Below, piece after piece: positions 1 to 8,102 of a DNA stretch of 46,139 nucleotides (the stretch's first letter is position 1; every line of letters starts with the position of its first letter). This stretch comes from Actinomycetes bacterium. Lineage in GTDB: Bacteria; Actinomycetota; Coriobacteriia; Anaerosomatales; Anaerosomataceae. The notes below the pieces were generated by a model, which ran no database searches, had not been told where the DNA came from, and saw only the letters and a program-made list of their open reading frames with translations. The stretch spans positions 1-46,139 of the forward strand of contig JAJFTR010000063.1 in the NCBI GenBank assembly GCA_021372825.1, given 5' to 3'. Made by a program: the position numbers and the translations under genes.

Positions 1-99
1 TGATCCCTATGACCGACAGCATTCGGCCGCGTCCCGTCGAGGCATGCATACTCGCCGGGGCGCGGCCGAGGTCTTGCGTAAGCGACAGCGACGATGGCG

Positions 100-594
100 T
101 CACTCTGGTGGCGCCGGTGGTGCGGGTGGCGCCGGTGGTGCGGGCGGAGCAGGCGGAGCAGGCGGAGCAGGCGGAGCGGATGGCGCCGGTGGCGCCGGTG
201 GTGCAGGCGGAGCTGGAGGAGCGTATCCCGACGGAGCAGAGACCCCCGTACCGCGCTTCACTTTCCGGTACACCATGAAGTAGTAGCAGATGGCCGCTAT
301 CCAGTACGCGCCTAACACGCAGGTCAGCAGCATGATGATCAACCACGTGCTCTTGCTGTTGCCAGATGAATTCGGAAACTCGTACTCCTGGCGTTTGACC
401 AGGTCGACGAACATCCAGATCCAGAAGCCGAGAAGCACGAGACCCAGGATCACCAGGATCACCGTAGTGCCGCAGACGAAGCCGGTGGCCGCCTCCTCGC
501 CGCTCCCGTAGTCTTGCGCGAACGCCGGGAATGCGGCTGCGAGCAACAGGGCGCCGCTGACCCCTGATAGTCCTAGACTGAGCGACCGCTTCAT
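100..594 (-). CDS. PLDc_N-like small membrane protein with (Ala-Pro-Pro)n tail
   Basis: This is a protein of about 164 residues and unknown function. The chosen start at 594 follows a purine-rich G tract on the minus strand; an in-frame start at 636 would add 14 residues ahead of a clear signal-like segment. It has an N-terminal hydrophobic segment ending in AFPAFAQ, which looks like a signal peptide, then two membrane segments around residues 40-60 and 85-105. The stretch FWIWMFVDLVKR and the basic loop after it resemble the PLDc_N (phospholipase D nuclease N-terminal, PF13396) membrane domain. The last 40 residues are about 13 APP units, probably a flexible cytoplasmic or surface linker. 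It is divergent from pgeF. The family call is by eye; the coding call is firm. Confidence 0.75.
   Translation of the reverse strand: MKRSLSLGLSGVSGALLLAAAFPAFAQDYGSGEEAATGFVCGTTVILVILGLVLLGFWIWMFVDLVKRQEYEFPNSSGNSKSTWLIIMLLTCVLGAYWIAAICYYFMVYRKVKRGTGVSAPSGYAPPAPPAPPAPPAPSAPPAPPAPPAPPAPPAPPAPPAPPE
106..222. repeat. 9-bp tandem repeat coding for APP units
   Basis: About 13 degenerate copies of a 9-bp unit (plus strand pattern ggcgccggt / ggtgcgggt / ggagcaggc) lie at the 3' end of the minus-strand membrane protein gene and encode the Ala-Pro-Pro tail. Several adjacent copies are identical, for example three ggagcaggc units in a row, so the array could expand or contract by slippage without breaking the frame. 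Confidence 0.85.
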
Positions 595-633
595 GTCGTT
601 CACCCCCCTTCGCTGAGCGATCTTCGCACCCGT

Positions 634-665
634 CATGACCGCGCGAGAACATCATCGCGGTCATG
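634..665. repeat. Perfect 10-bp inverted repeat in divergent intergenic region
   Basis: CATGACCGCG (634-643) and CGCGGTCATG (656-665) form a perfect inverted repeat with a 12-base spacer. It lies between the divergent starts of the PLDc_N-like gene (594, minus) and pgeF (743, plus). The genes diverge here, so a terminator is unlikely. An operator for a dimeric regulator or a structured 5' leader fits better. No T tract follows it. Confidence 0.5.
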
Positions 666-742
666 GTGATAGTGTGCCCAAAGACGGGTATCGGCTACCA
701 GTCTCTGCCACCTTAGGCAACCTTGCAGCGAAGGAGGAATAC

Positions 743-1564
743 ATGGGAGGGACGCCAACGCTCACTCGGGTGGAGAGCGACGGCATCTTCTACTACACGG
801 ACGCCGCACTTCGCGAACGCTCAGGCATCGTGGTGGCGTTCTCGGAGCGGGCGGGCGGGGTGAGTGTCGCGCCGTATGCGACTCTGGATCTGGCTGCGCA
901 CACAGGAGACGACCCCGACTGCGTCGCGGCCAACCGCGCACGGTTCCTGGAAGCCGTCGGTCTGGCAGCTCTCGCTGCGCGTACCACGACAGCCGAGCAG
1001 GTGCACGGCTCGGCGGTCATAGAGGTCGCAGGCGACCTGGTCGGGGCAGGAGCGCGTCCCGGCGACACGGAGCACCCTCCACTTCCCGGTGTTGACGCGC
1101 TTCTCACGCGTGAGCAGGACGTGCCCCTCGTGCTGTTCTTTGCGGACTGCGTGCCCGTTGTGCTCGTGAGCGAGTCATCCCGTGCCGTGGCGGTGGCACA
1201 CGCCGGGTGGAGAGGCGCCCTGGCCGGTGTCTGCAGCAAGACAGCTGGCGCGCTGCGGTCCGTGTGTGGCGATCCGCACGATCTCGTGGCATATATTGGC
1301 CCGCACATCGGCGTGTGCTGCTACGAAGTAGGTCCCGCGGTCGTGTCGCAATTCGATGCCATGTTTGCTACGATACCTCGGGCTTCTGGCCGTCTCGATC
1401 TTGCGGCGGCGGTGGCCGAGGACCTCGACCGAGCAGGGATCCCTAAAGAGCGCCAGTGTCATCTCGGCATCTGTACCGCACACAACACAGATCGCTTCTA
1501 CTCGTACCGTGCCGAGGGCAGGACGGGCCGGCACGCCGCACTCGCCGTCGTCTTGTCGTCGTAA
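743..1564 (+). CDS. pgeF: Laccase-domain purine nucleoside phosphorylase (YfiH/YlmD/PgeF family)
   Basis: A protein of 273 residues of the multicopper-oxidase-like DUF152 family. Characterised members phosphorolyse and deaminate purine nucleosides, and the E. coli member acts on peptidoglycan precursors (established for the family). Visible metal ligands are His88 in EQVHGS, Cys136 in FFADC and His153 in VAHAGWRG. The C-terminal CTAHNTDRFYSYR motif is intact. The ATG at 743 has an excellent AAGGAGG seven bases upstream; the open frame extends back to 635 but lacks such a site. In Gram-positives this gene (ylmD) normally precedes yggS/ylmE after ftsZ. Here pstSCAB-phoU separates the two. Confidence 0.93.
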   Translation: MGGTPTLTRVESDGIFYYTDAALRERSGIVVAFSERAGGVSVAPYATLDLAAHTGDDPDCVAANRARFLEAVGLAALAARTTTAEQVHGSAVIEVAGDLVGAGARPGDTEHPPLPGVDALLTREQDVPLVLFFADCVPVVLVSESSRAVAVAHAGWRGALAGVCSKTAGALRSVCGDPHDLVAYIGPHIGVCCYEVGPAVVSQFDAMFATIPRASGRLDLAAAVAEDLDRAGIPKERQCHLGICTAHNTDRFYSYRAEGRTGRHAALAVVLSS

Positions 1565-2379
1565 CGCTACTGACAGCTGGTGCGATCGCGCTCCTGCTTT
1601 CGGGGTGCCAAGGCGCGAACGGAGCGTCGAAGCGCGTGATCGTCACGGGATCGACGACCATCCAACCCATCGCCGAAGTGGCTGCCGAGGAGTTCATGGC
1701 CACGCATCCGGGCACGGCGATCCTTGTGAGTGGTGTCGGTTCCTCGGCCGGAATAGAGAACGTTTCGAGCGGGACGAGCGACATCGGGACGTCATCGCGT
1801 GAGCTCAAGGACGAGGAGCTCGACCTTCGGCTAGTGGACACGCCTGTTGCTTATGACGCCATCGCGGTGATCGTGAATCCTTCGAACCCGGTCGACAATC
1901 TCTCGACAGCCGAGATCAAGGCGATCTTCCAGGGCAAGATCATCAACTGGAGCGAGGTCGGGGGGCCCGACATGGAGATCGGCATCGTCAACCGCGACGA
2001 GGCTTCTGGTACGCGTGAGGCGTTCTCCAAGATCGTTCTTGATAAGGAGCGCTTCGATCCCCGGGCGGTGATCTTACCTGGGACCGGTCAAGTTCGTTCT
2101 GTGGTCGCGCAGGCCCCCGGGGCCATCGGCTACATCTCCTTGGGCTTCGTGACTCCCGAGGTCAAGACCGTCGCAGTCGATGGGGTGGTCCCCGAGGAAC
2201 CGACCGTGGTCTCTGGTGCGTATCCGATACAGCGCGTGTTGCACTTCTTCACGGCCGAGGAACCGGCGGGGTTGGTGAAGGAGTACGTCGACTTCGTCCT
2301 GTCCCCTGACATCCAAGAGACAGTCGTGCGCGATGCGGGGTTCATCCCGATCACCGCCAAGGAGCGTTTCAGTGAATGA
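1456..2379 (+). CDS. pstS: Phosphate ABC transporter substrate-binding lipoprotein PstS
   Basis: This is the phosphate-binding protein of the Pst importer, anchored outside the membrane as a lipoprotein. The lipobox LLSGC places the lipidated Cys at residue 51 counted from the GTG at 1456. A basic RRTRRR segment and a hydrophobic run precede it. PBP-like motifs follow: GSTTIQPI, GVGSSAGI, and NRDEASGTR near the phosphate site. The start is uncertain. The only standard in-frame start I can find before the signal sequence is the GTG at 1456, which overlaps pgeF by 109 bases and gives an unusually long n-region. An unconventional start nearer 1520 is possible. It is immediately followed by pstC. 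Confidence 0.9.
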   Translation: MSSRHLYRTQHRSLLLVPCRGQDGPARRTRRRLVVVTLLTAGAIALLLSGCQGANGASKRVIVTGSTTIQPIAEVAAEEFMATHPGTAILVSGVGSSAGIENVSSGTSDIGTSSRELKDEELDLRLVDTPVAYDAIAVIVNPSNPVDNLSTAEIKAIFQGKIINWSEVGGPDMEIGIVNRDEASGTREAFSKIVLDKERFDPRAVILPGTGQVRSVVAQAPGAIGYISLGFVTPEVKTVAVDGVVPEEPTVVSGAYPIQRVLHFFTAEEPAGLVKEYVDFVLSPDIQETVVRDAGFIPITAKERFSE

Positions 2380-3304
2380 GCCGATCCGCGACAAGGAGAG
2401 CGGGCTCTCGAACGCAGAGCGTGCCCCTAAGCTGAAGCTGGTGTCGCAGTCGACCTATCTTAAAGAGGCAGCGCTCAAGAATCTGTTCCTCGTGTGCGCG
2501 TGCGTGGCAGTGGCCGGAGTGGCGCTCATCTTCGTCTTCGTCGGATGGCGTGGGTGGCCGGTGTTCAGTGAGATCGGTGTCGGCAAGTTCTTGTTGGGTA
2601 AGGAATGGCTGCCCACCGAGCAGCTCTTCGGCATACTGCCTTTGTTCGTCGGGTCCTTAGTGGTGACGATAGGAGCTTTGGCGCTTGGCACCCCGCTCGC
2701 GGTGGGCACCGCCGTGTTCCTCTCGGAGATCGCGAGCCATCGCGTGCGAGCCATCGTGCGTCCTGCTGTCGAGCTGCTCGCGGGGGTTCCCTCGGTCATC
2801 TACGGCTTCTTCGGGCTGCTGGTTCTGCGGCCCATCATCGCGAAGCTCACCGGCAGCCTGGGGTTCGGCCCGCTCACTGCGTGGATCGTGCTGGCTATCA
2901 TGATCGTGCCGACGATCGCTACGCTCACCGAAGACGCGCTGCGGTCACTTCCCCCGGGGATCCGCGAAGCGAGCTACGCGATGGGAGCGACGACCTGGCA
3001 GACGATCTCGCGAGTGCTGCTGCCTGCTGCCAAGATCGGGATAGTGGACGCGATCATCTTGGGGATGGGCCGTGCGATCGGAGAGACGATGGCGGTCCTC
3101 ATGGTGGTGGGCAATGCCCCCGTGTTCTTCCATGGGCTTGGCCAGCCGATTTCGACGCTCACCAGCCAGATCGTGATGGACATGCCCTACGCCGCAGGGA
3201 TGCATCGCACCGCCCTGTTTGGGATGGCGATCATCCTGTTCTTGGTCTCGATGGGCCTTGTAGGGATCGTGCGCTTCATCCAGCGCTTGCGCGAGGAGCA
3301 GTGA
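2372..3304 (+). CDS. pstC: Phosphate ABC transporter permease PstC
   Basis: The first of two Pst membrane subunits, 310 residues with about six transmembrane helices, the first at roughly residues 36-58. The ABC permease EAA loop (EASYAMGATTWQ) lies near residues 189-200, where the PstB ATPase docks. The GTG at 2372 overlaps the pstS stop and has an AAGGAG site at 2359-2364. The upstream in-frame ATG at 2333 lies inside pstS and lacks such a site. The neighbours are pstS and pstA, both overlapping, which indicates one translationally coupled operon. Confidence 0.95.
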   Translation: MNEPIRDKESGLSNAERAPKLKLVSQSTYLKEAALKNLFLVCACVAVAGVALIFVFVGWRGWPVFSEIGVGKFLLGKEWLPTEQLFGILPLFVGSLVVTIGALALGTPLAVGTAVFLSEIASHRVRAIVRPAVELLAGVPSVIYGFFGLLVLRPIIAKLTGSLGFGPLTAWIVLAIMIVPTIATLTEDALRSLPPGIREASYAMGATTWQTISRVLLPAAKIGIVDAIILGMGRAIGETMAVLMVVGNAPVFFHGLGQPISTLTSQIVMDMPYAAGMHRTALFGMAIILFLVSMGLVGIVRFIQRLREEQ

Positions 3305-4146
3305 TGGCGCGTCGCGACTCGAAGGACCTCGCCAACAGGGTGGCTCTCACGGGCTTCTGGATCGCCGCGCTCACGACCGTCTTCATCCTCGGCGCGGTGA
3401 TAGTGTACGTATTCGTCAACGGTATCGGTGAGATCTCGCTCGAGTTCATCTTCACGAAGCCTCACGGGGTGAACGCCGAGGGCGGCATCTGGCCGATGAT
3501 CGTGGCGACGCTTTATGTGACCGGACTGGCCATGCTGATCGTGACGCCCATCGCGGTCCTCGCGGCTGTCTATCTCGCCGAGTATGCGGTGCAGGGCCAG
3601 CTCGTGCGCACGATCCGCTTCGCCGCCGATACGCTTGCGAGCGTTCCATCGATCGTGATGGGCTTGTTCGGCCTGGCTTTCTTCGTCGAGGCCCTGAAGC
3701 TTGAGTTCTCTGTGCTATCAGGTGCACTCGCCTTGTCGTTCCTGATGCTCCCCATCGTCATGCGCACGACCGAGGAGGCCATCCGCGCCGTCCCCAAGTA
3801 CATCCGCTGGGGTTCGTACGGTTTGGGCGCCACGAAATGGCAGACGGTGAGCCGTATCGTGCTGCCTTCAGCGGCGCCGCGCATCATCACCGGTATCATC
3901 CTTGCCACGGGCCGGGCGGTGGGGGAGACGGCTGTGGTGATCTTCACGATGGGCACGATGATCTACACACCGGTGCTTCCTACCGACCCTGGGCGGTCTA
4001 TGACAGTGCACCTGTACCAGATGGCCATGGAAGGGATCAACCTGCCCGCGGCTTTCGGCACGGCTCTGCTCCTGATGGTGATGATCCTGGCATTCAATCT
4101 CTTTGCTCGCTGGCTGCTCCGCAGGAACAGGAGGATGCAGGGATGA
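3304..4146 (+). CDS. pstA: Phosphate ABC transporter permease PstA
   Basis: The second Pst membrane subunit, 280 residues. The ATG at 3304 overlaps the pstC stop (tgATG). The frame stays open back to 2605, but that extension lies wholly inside pstC and is arginine/histidine-rich shadow sequence. The first membrane helix is at about residues 14-38. The [17 protein letters not shown] helix and the EAA loop around residues 170-185 ([11 protein letters not shown]) are typical of PstA. It forms the channel together with PstC. Confidence 0.95.
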   Translation: MARRDSKDLANRVALTGFWIAALTTVFILGAVIVYVFVNGIGEISLEFIFTKPHGVNAEGGIWPMIVATLYVTGLAMLIVTPIAVLAAVYLAEYAVQGQLVRTIRFAADTLASVPSIVMGLFGLAFFVEALKLEFSVLSGALALSFLMLPIVMRTTEEAIRAVPKYIRWGSYGLGATKWQTVSRIVLPSAAPRIITGIILATGRAVGETAVVIFTMGTMIYTPVLPTDPGRSMTVHLYQMAMEGINLPAAFGTALLLMVMILAFNLFARWLLRRNRRMQG

Positions 4147-4976
4147 CCGATACCCTGTCTCAAAGTACGTCGCAAGCCGCGCCCGACGTCGTCGCCGAGG
4201 AGGCTACGGTGAAGATCCGGGTCAGGGACCTGGACTTCTACTACGACGACTTCAATGCGCTCACCGGCATCACATGTGACATCAAAGCCCAGGCGGTCAC
4301 GGCCTTCATAGGTCCTTCCGGCTGTGGGAAGTCCACTTTCTTGCGGTGCTTCAACCGGATGAACGATCTGATCCCGGGTACGCGCGTGGTGGGGACGGTC
4401 CTTCTGGACGGCCAGGACATCTACGGACCCGATGTGGATCCGGTCGACCTTCGTCGGCGAGTGGGCATGATCTTCCAGCAGCCCAACCCGTTCCCCATGT
4501 CGATCTACGACAACGTCGCCTATGGGCCCCGCTTGCACGGTGTGAAGAAGAAGTCGGACTTGGACGACATAGTGAAGACCTCACTCAAGCGGGCGAACCT
4601 GTGGAAAGAGGTCAAGGACATCCTCGATCGAGGAGGGCTCACGCTCTCGGGCGGGCAGCAGCAGCGGTTGTGCATCGCGCGCGTGCTCGCCGTACAGCCC
4701 GACGTGCTGCTCATGGACGAGCCGTGCTCGGCCATCGATCCGACGAGCGTACAGAAGATCGAAGACCTCATGGCCGAGCTCAAGAGCACGGTCACCATCA
4801 TCATCGTCACGCACAATATGCAGCAGGCCGCTCGCGTCTCGGACGATACGGCGTTCTTCTTGCAGGAGGTCATGGGCGAACCGGCGCATCTGGTGGAATT
4901 CGGGCGCACGGCCGAGATATTCACGAGTCCGAAGGACAAGCGGACTGAGGACTACATCACTGGACGCTTCGGCTAG
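4143..4976 (+). CDS. pstB: Phosphate ABC transporter ATPase PstB
   Basis: A cytoplasmic ATPase that powers phosphate import, 277 residues. It has Walker [10 protein letters not shown] at residues 57-65, the ABC signature LSGGQQQR from residue 168, Walker B with Asp192-Glu193 in LLMDEP, and the PstB-typical [17 protein letters not shown]-loop region. The ATG at 4143 overlaps the last codon and stop of pstA. The first 22 residues form a polar extension before the ABC fold. A 99-base gap separates it from phoU, the only real gap in the pst set. Confidence 0.96.
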   Translation: MTDTLSQSTSQAAPDVVAEEATVKIRVRDLDFYYDDFNALTGITCDIKAQAVTAFIGPSGCGKSTFLRCFNRMNDLIPGTRVVGTVLLDGQDIYGPDVDPVDLRRRVGMIFQQPNPFPMSIYDNVAYGPRLHGVKKKSDLDDIVKTSLKRANLWKEVKDILDRGGLTLSGGQQQRLCIARVLAVQPDVLLMDEPCSAIDPTSVQKIEDLMAELKSTVTIIIVTHNMQQAARVSDDTAFFLQEVMGEPAHLVEFGRTAEIFTSPKDKRTEDYITGRFG

Positions 4977-5034
4977 TATCAGGAGGTCGGGCCGAAGGGG
5001 TACGCTCACCACCCGCAGCGTGCGCGCGAGCGGC

Positions 5035-5040
5035 TATAAT
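5035..5040 (+). promoter_or_regulatory. Candidate -10 element for phoU
   Basis: A consensus TATAAT lies at 5035-5040, 35 bases before the phoU start, in the 99-base gap after pstB. I cannot find a convincing -35 hexamer at 16-18 bases upstream, so a separate phoU promoter is only tentative. In a genome this GC-rich a perfect TATAAT between genes is still notable. Confidence 0.35.
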
Positions 5041-5075
5041 CAGGTGACAGGCGAGCGAGGACAGGGGTCGAGCGA

Positions 5076-5738
5076 ATGCGCGAGGGCTTTCGTAAGGAGC
5101 TCAAGCAGCTCAAGAAGTCCGTATTGGGCATCGGACGCGACGTCGTAGGCGTCACCAAAGAGGCCGTGGCGGCTCTGGTGGATGGTGACGTGGACCGTGC
5201 CCAGCGTGTCATCGACAACGATGATGCGATCGATGCCGCATGCCTCGGTATCGAAGAGCACTCACTCGAGATCATCGCCACGCAGTTCCCCGTGGCGCGC
5301 GACCTGCGGCTGCTGCACTCGCTCACATACATCGTCATGCACTTCGAGCGCATGGGCGACCTTGCGGTCAACATCTCCAAGGCGGCGAAACGCACCGCGT
5401 ACCGGAGAGGTCCTCAGACGCTTTACGACCTCATCCAGGCGCAGGGGAACCTCGTGCACCGTGTGCTGGAGGCCATGCTCGAAGCACTTGAGAAAGGCGA
5501 TCTGGAGCTTTCTCACAAATTGCCCGAGCTGGACGAGCCCATCGACCACCTTTTCAAGCAGTTCTTCCGAGAGCTGGCCAGGATCCAGGACGAAGACGAC
5601 CTTGAGTGGGCGAGTCAGATGGTGCTGGCCTCGCGCTATCTGGAGCGGATCGCTGACCATGCGGTGGACATCGGAGAACGCATCACGTATATGGTGACGG
5701 GTCAGTTCGAGGGCGCTTACGAAGAGGAAGAGGCCTGA
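5076..5738 (+). CDS. phoU: Phosphate-signalling complex protein PhoU
   Basis: A 220-residue all-helical protein that links the Pst transporter to phosphate signalling. Two PhoU three-helix bundles are visible. The first carries EHSLEIIATQFPVARDLR and ends with HFERMGDLAVNISK, the second ends with SRYLERIADHAVDIGERI. These acidic motifs bind metal in known structures. It follows pstB, as is usual, and only six bases separate it from yggS. No phoR/phoB pair is visible in the window, so the partner it signals through is unknown here. Confidence 0.95.
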   Translation: MREGFRKELKQLKKSVLGIGRDVVGVTKEAVAALVDGDVDRAQRVIDNDDAIDAACLGIEEHSLEIIATQFPVARDLRLLHSLTYIVMHFERMGDLAVNISKAAKRTAYRRGPQTLYDLIQAQGNLVHRVLEAMLEALEKGDLELSHKLPELDEPIDHLFKQFFRELARIQDEDDLEWASQMVLASRYLERIADHAVDIGERITYMVTGQFEGAYEEEEA

Positions 5739-5744
5739 TGGGCC

Positions 5745-6422
5745 GTGGGCATGATCGCCGAACGATACGGAGCCGTTCGCAGAGCGGTCGCGGATGCGGC
5801 TGACGCGGCTGGCCGGGACCCGGAGGGCATCAGGGTCGTGGCCGTCACCAAGCATGTGGGGGTCGCTGAGGTCCAGCAGGCGATCGCGGCGGGCTGCGAC
5901 GACTTCGGCGAGAACCGGGTGCAGGAGTTCCTCGGCAAGTATGGGCTGTTCCCCGACGTCCGCTGGCACTTCATCGGGACGCTGCAGTCCAACAAGGTCA
6001 AAGACGTGGTCGGCCGTGCATCGCTCATCCACTCGGTGGACTCCCTGCCACTGCTCGAGAGGATCGATCGGGTGGCGCAAGCCCGCGGAGTCGTGCAGCC
6101 CGTGCTCCTGCAGGTGAACGTCTCCGGTGAAGCGACGAAGCACGGCATGGAGCCGGACCGGGTGGAGGAGTGCGTGAGAACGTCCGCGGACATGCCGGGT
6201 GTGGATGTCCGTGGACTCATGACGATCGCGCCGCTCGCGCGGCCTGCCGACGTCCGCTGGGTGTTCCGAGGGCTTGCCGAGCTCTTTGCCTCTCTGCGTG
6301 CGATGCGGTTCAATGGCATAGAATTGACGGAGCTCTCGATGGGCATGACGAACGACTACCGTGTGGCGATCGAAGAAGGGGCGACGATCGTTCGGCTGGG
6401 CACAGCGATCTTCGGACGCTGA
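5745..6422 (+). CDS. yggS: PLP homeostasis protein YggS (YlmE)
   Basis: A 225-residue cytoplasmic pyridoxal-5'-phosphate binding protein of the alanine-racemase-like barrel family, involved in PLP and amino-acid homeostasis. The PLP lysine is Lys36 in VAVTKHV. The C-terminal phosphate-binding segment LSMGMTNDYRVAIEEGATIVRLG is intact. The start could be GTG 5745 or ATG 5751; both lie at a purine-rich stretch at the end of phoU. The next gene is sepF, the usual ylmE-ylmF order. Confidence 0.93.
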   Translation: MGMIAERYGAVRRAVADAADAAGRDPEGIRVVAVTKHVGVAEVQQAIAAGCDDFGENRVQEFLGKYGLFPDVRWHFIGTLQSNKVKDVVGRASLIHSVDSLPLLERIDRVAQARGVVQPVLLQVNVSGEATKHGMEPDRVEECVRTSADMPGVDVRGLMTIAPLARPADVRWVFRGLAELFASLRAMRFNGIELTELSMGMTNDYRVAIEEGATIVRLGTAIFGR

Positions 6423-6448
6423 GCTAGCATGGATGCGAGGAGACGACC

Positions 6449-6988
6449 GTGGGTCTGTGGGACTCCATCAAAGAGCGCTTCGGCATCGGGGACGAGGAGT
6501 ACTACGACGATGAGTACGACGAGGAGCCGGAACAAGAGGTCGACGGGTACGACCCCAAGGTGAACTATCGCAGTCCCTACGACACGGGGGAAACGTCGTC
6601 GGTGCGTCGCCTCGACCGGCAACCCGACGTGGAGCGCGCACGAGCCGCGTCGCCGCGAGTGTCGTCTGGGGCGGCGATCCCTGGTCCCGGCGTTCAAGCT
6701 GTACCTCAAGTGAAGATGCAGATCGTCGAACCGCGGTCTTTCTCAGAGGCTCAGACGATCGCGGACAAGTTCCGCGTAGGTATGCCGGTGATCATGAACC
6801 TCACGATGACGGACCCGGATCTTGCTCGCCGGCTGATCGATTTCGCGAGCGGGCTCACCTACGGTCTGAACGGAGGTCTCCAGAAGGTCTCCGAGAAGGT
6901 GTTCATGCTCACTCCCGCCAACGTGGACGTCTCTGCCGAGCAGCGCAGGGTGTTGCGTGACCGCGGGCTTTTCGATGCGGGTGTGTGA
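6449..6988 (+). CDS. sepF: Cell division protein SepF
   Basis: A 179-residue FtsZ membrane anchor that assembles into rings at the division site. The N-terminal MGLWDSIKERFG is the amphipathic membrane-targeting helix. An acidic tyrosine-rich linker follows (residues 15-45), then a low-complexity spacer, then the globular SepF domain from about residue 88 (IVEPRSFSEAQTIADKFR) to residue 170. The GTG at 6449 has a GAGGAG site upstream. FtsZ itself is not in the window and would be expected to the left. Confidence 0.95.
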   Translation: MGLWDSIKERFGIGDEEYYDDEYDEEPEQEVDGYDPKVNYRSPYDTGETSSVRRLDRQPDVERARAASPRVSSGAAIPGPGVQAVPQVKMQIVEPRSFSEAQTIADKFRVGMPVIMNLTMTDPDLARRLIDFASGLTYGLNGGLQKVSEKVFMLTPANVDVSAEQRRVLRDRGLFDAGV

Positions 6989-6995
6989 GGCAGCC

Positions 6996-7802
6996 ATGAA
7001 GTTCGGACGCGTGGCTGTCATCGGCGGAGGCCGGATGGGTGAGGCGATCGTCGCAGGGCTTCTTGCCGCGGAGGTCGTGGAGCCCGGCGGCATCGTCATC
7101 GCAGAACCGGACGCAGCGCGCCGTGAGGTCCTGACGGCGTATGGCGTCAGGGCGGTTCTCGACGGTCACGAAGCGGTCGTTTCGGCCGATGTCGTCATAT
7201 TCGCGGTGAAGCCCCAGGTGATCGACTTGGCGGTCGCGCATCTGGCCGATGAGATACCTGCCGGTGCGGTCGTCGTGTCGATCGCGGCGGGCATCACCAC
7301 AGCCCGGCTGGAGTCGCTGCTGCGTCCCGGGACGGCGGTGGTGCGCGTGATGCCCAACACGCCCGCGATGGTCGGGCAGGGGATGAGCGTCGTCTCGGGA
7401 GGAAGCGAGGCGACCTCCGAGCAGGTCGAGGCCGTCCGGGAGATGTTCGACGCTCTGGGCCGTGCGATCACGCTGGACGAGAGGTACCAAGATGCGGCTG
7501 GCGCGATCTCGGGGTCGGGTCCGGCGTATGTGGCGCTTATCATCGACGCTCTCGCGCGCGCCGGTGTGCGGCAGGGACTCTCCCGGGACGTGGCGCAGAC
7601 TCTCGCGCTGCAGACGATGCGCGGCACGGTCGAGCTCATCGAGAGGACGGGTTCGCATCCTGAAGCCCTCGTGGACGGTGTGTCCAGCCCCGGTGGCACG
7701 ACGATCGCTGCGATAGAGGCACTGGAGGCAGGCGGTCTTCGTTCCGCCATGTTCGACGCGGTCGCCGCTGCTGTGCGCCGCTCAAAGGAGCTGGGCTCAT
7801 AG
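6996..7802 (+). CDS. proC: Pyrroline-5-carboxylate reductase
   Basis: Catalyses the last step of proline synthesis, NAD(P)H-dependent reduction of pyrroline-5-carboxylate. It is 268 residues long, the usual length. The Rossmann motif VIGGGRMGEAI lies at residues 7-17, and the substrate-binding domain carries SGSGPAYV and VSSPGGTTIAA. The ATG at 6996 has GTGAGG upstream; an alternative at 6957 would overlap sepF by 32 bases. The gene sits between sepF and yggT, a common Gram-positive arrangement. Confidence 0.96.
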   Translation: MKFGRVAVIGGGRMGEAIVAGLLAAEVVEPGGIVIAEPDAARREVLTAYGVRAVLDGHEAVVSADVVIFAVKPQVIDLAVAHLADEIPAGAVVVSIAAGITTARLESLLRPGTAVVRVMPNTPAMVGQGMSVVSGGSEATSEQVEAVREMFDALGRAITLDERYQDAAGAISGSGPAYVALIIDALARAGVRQGLSRDVAQTLALQTMRGTVELIERTGSHPEALVDGVSSPGGTTIAAIEALEAGGLRSAMFDAVAAAVRRSKELGS

Positions 7803-8081
7803 ATGTCTTTGTCCTTGACTGGTGTGGTGGACTCGCTCATCTCGTTCTACTCGTTGGCTATCTTCGTCTATGTGCTGATGTCATGGTTCCGCCCGACGGG
7901 CGTCTTCTATGACATCTACCGGGTGCTCGGGCAGATATGCGAACCGTATATCGGGCTCTTCCGACGGATCTTGCCCCTCGCGGCGGGCGGGCTGGACTTC
8001 TCGCCGTGGGTCGCCATCCTCGTGCTGCAGTTACTGATCCGCCCGGGATTGGTTACACTGCTTGGCATAGCCGGACTCTGA
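7803..8081 (+). CDS. yggT: YggT family membrane protein (YlmG)
   Basis: A 92-residue protein with one YGGT repeat: a hydrophobic helix at about residues 12-28, the loop ILSWF-like SWFRP, and a second helix near residues 68-90. The ATG directly abuts the proC stop codon. Family members affect osmotic tolerance, cell division and, in plastids, nucleoid distribution; the molecular function is unknown. Its position before divIVA matches the ylmG locus of other Gram-positives. Confidence 0.92.
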   Translation: MSLSLTGVVDSLISFYSLAIFVYVLMSWFRPTGVFYDIYRVLGQICEPYIGLFRRILPLAAGGLDFSPWVAILVLQLLIRPGLVTLLGIAGL

Positions 8082-8102
8082 CGGTCAGGGAGGACCAGAC
8101 CG

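Noticed and set aside
106-222. CRISPR or minisatellite array
   Set aside because: Unit length 9 in frame with no spacers; it is a coding repeat.
9-278. Small plus-strand frames over the APP repeat, Gly/Ala-rich or Val/Pro-rich
   Set aside because: They arise from reading the 9-bp repeat in other frames; no ribosome site or family.
2605-3303. Long in-frame extension upstream of pstA
   Set aside because: It lies entirely within pstC, is rich in Arg, Asp and His, and has no PstA motifs; the ATG at 3304 overlapping the pstC stop gives a normal-length PstA.
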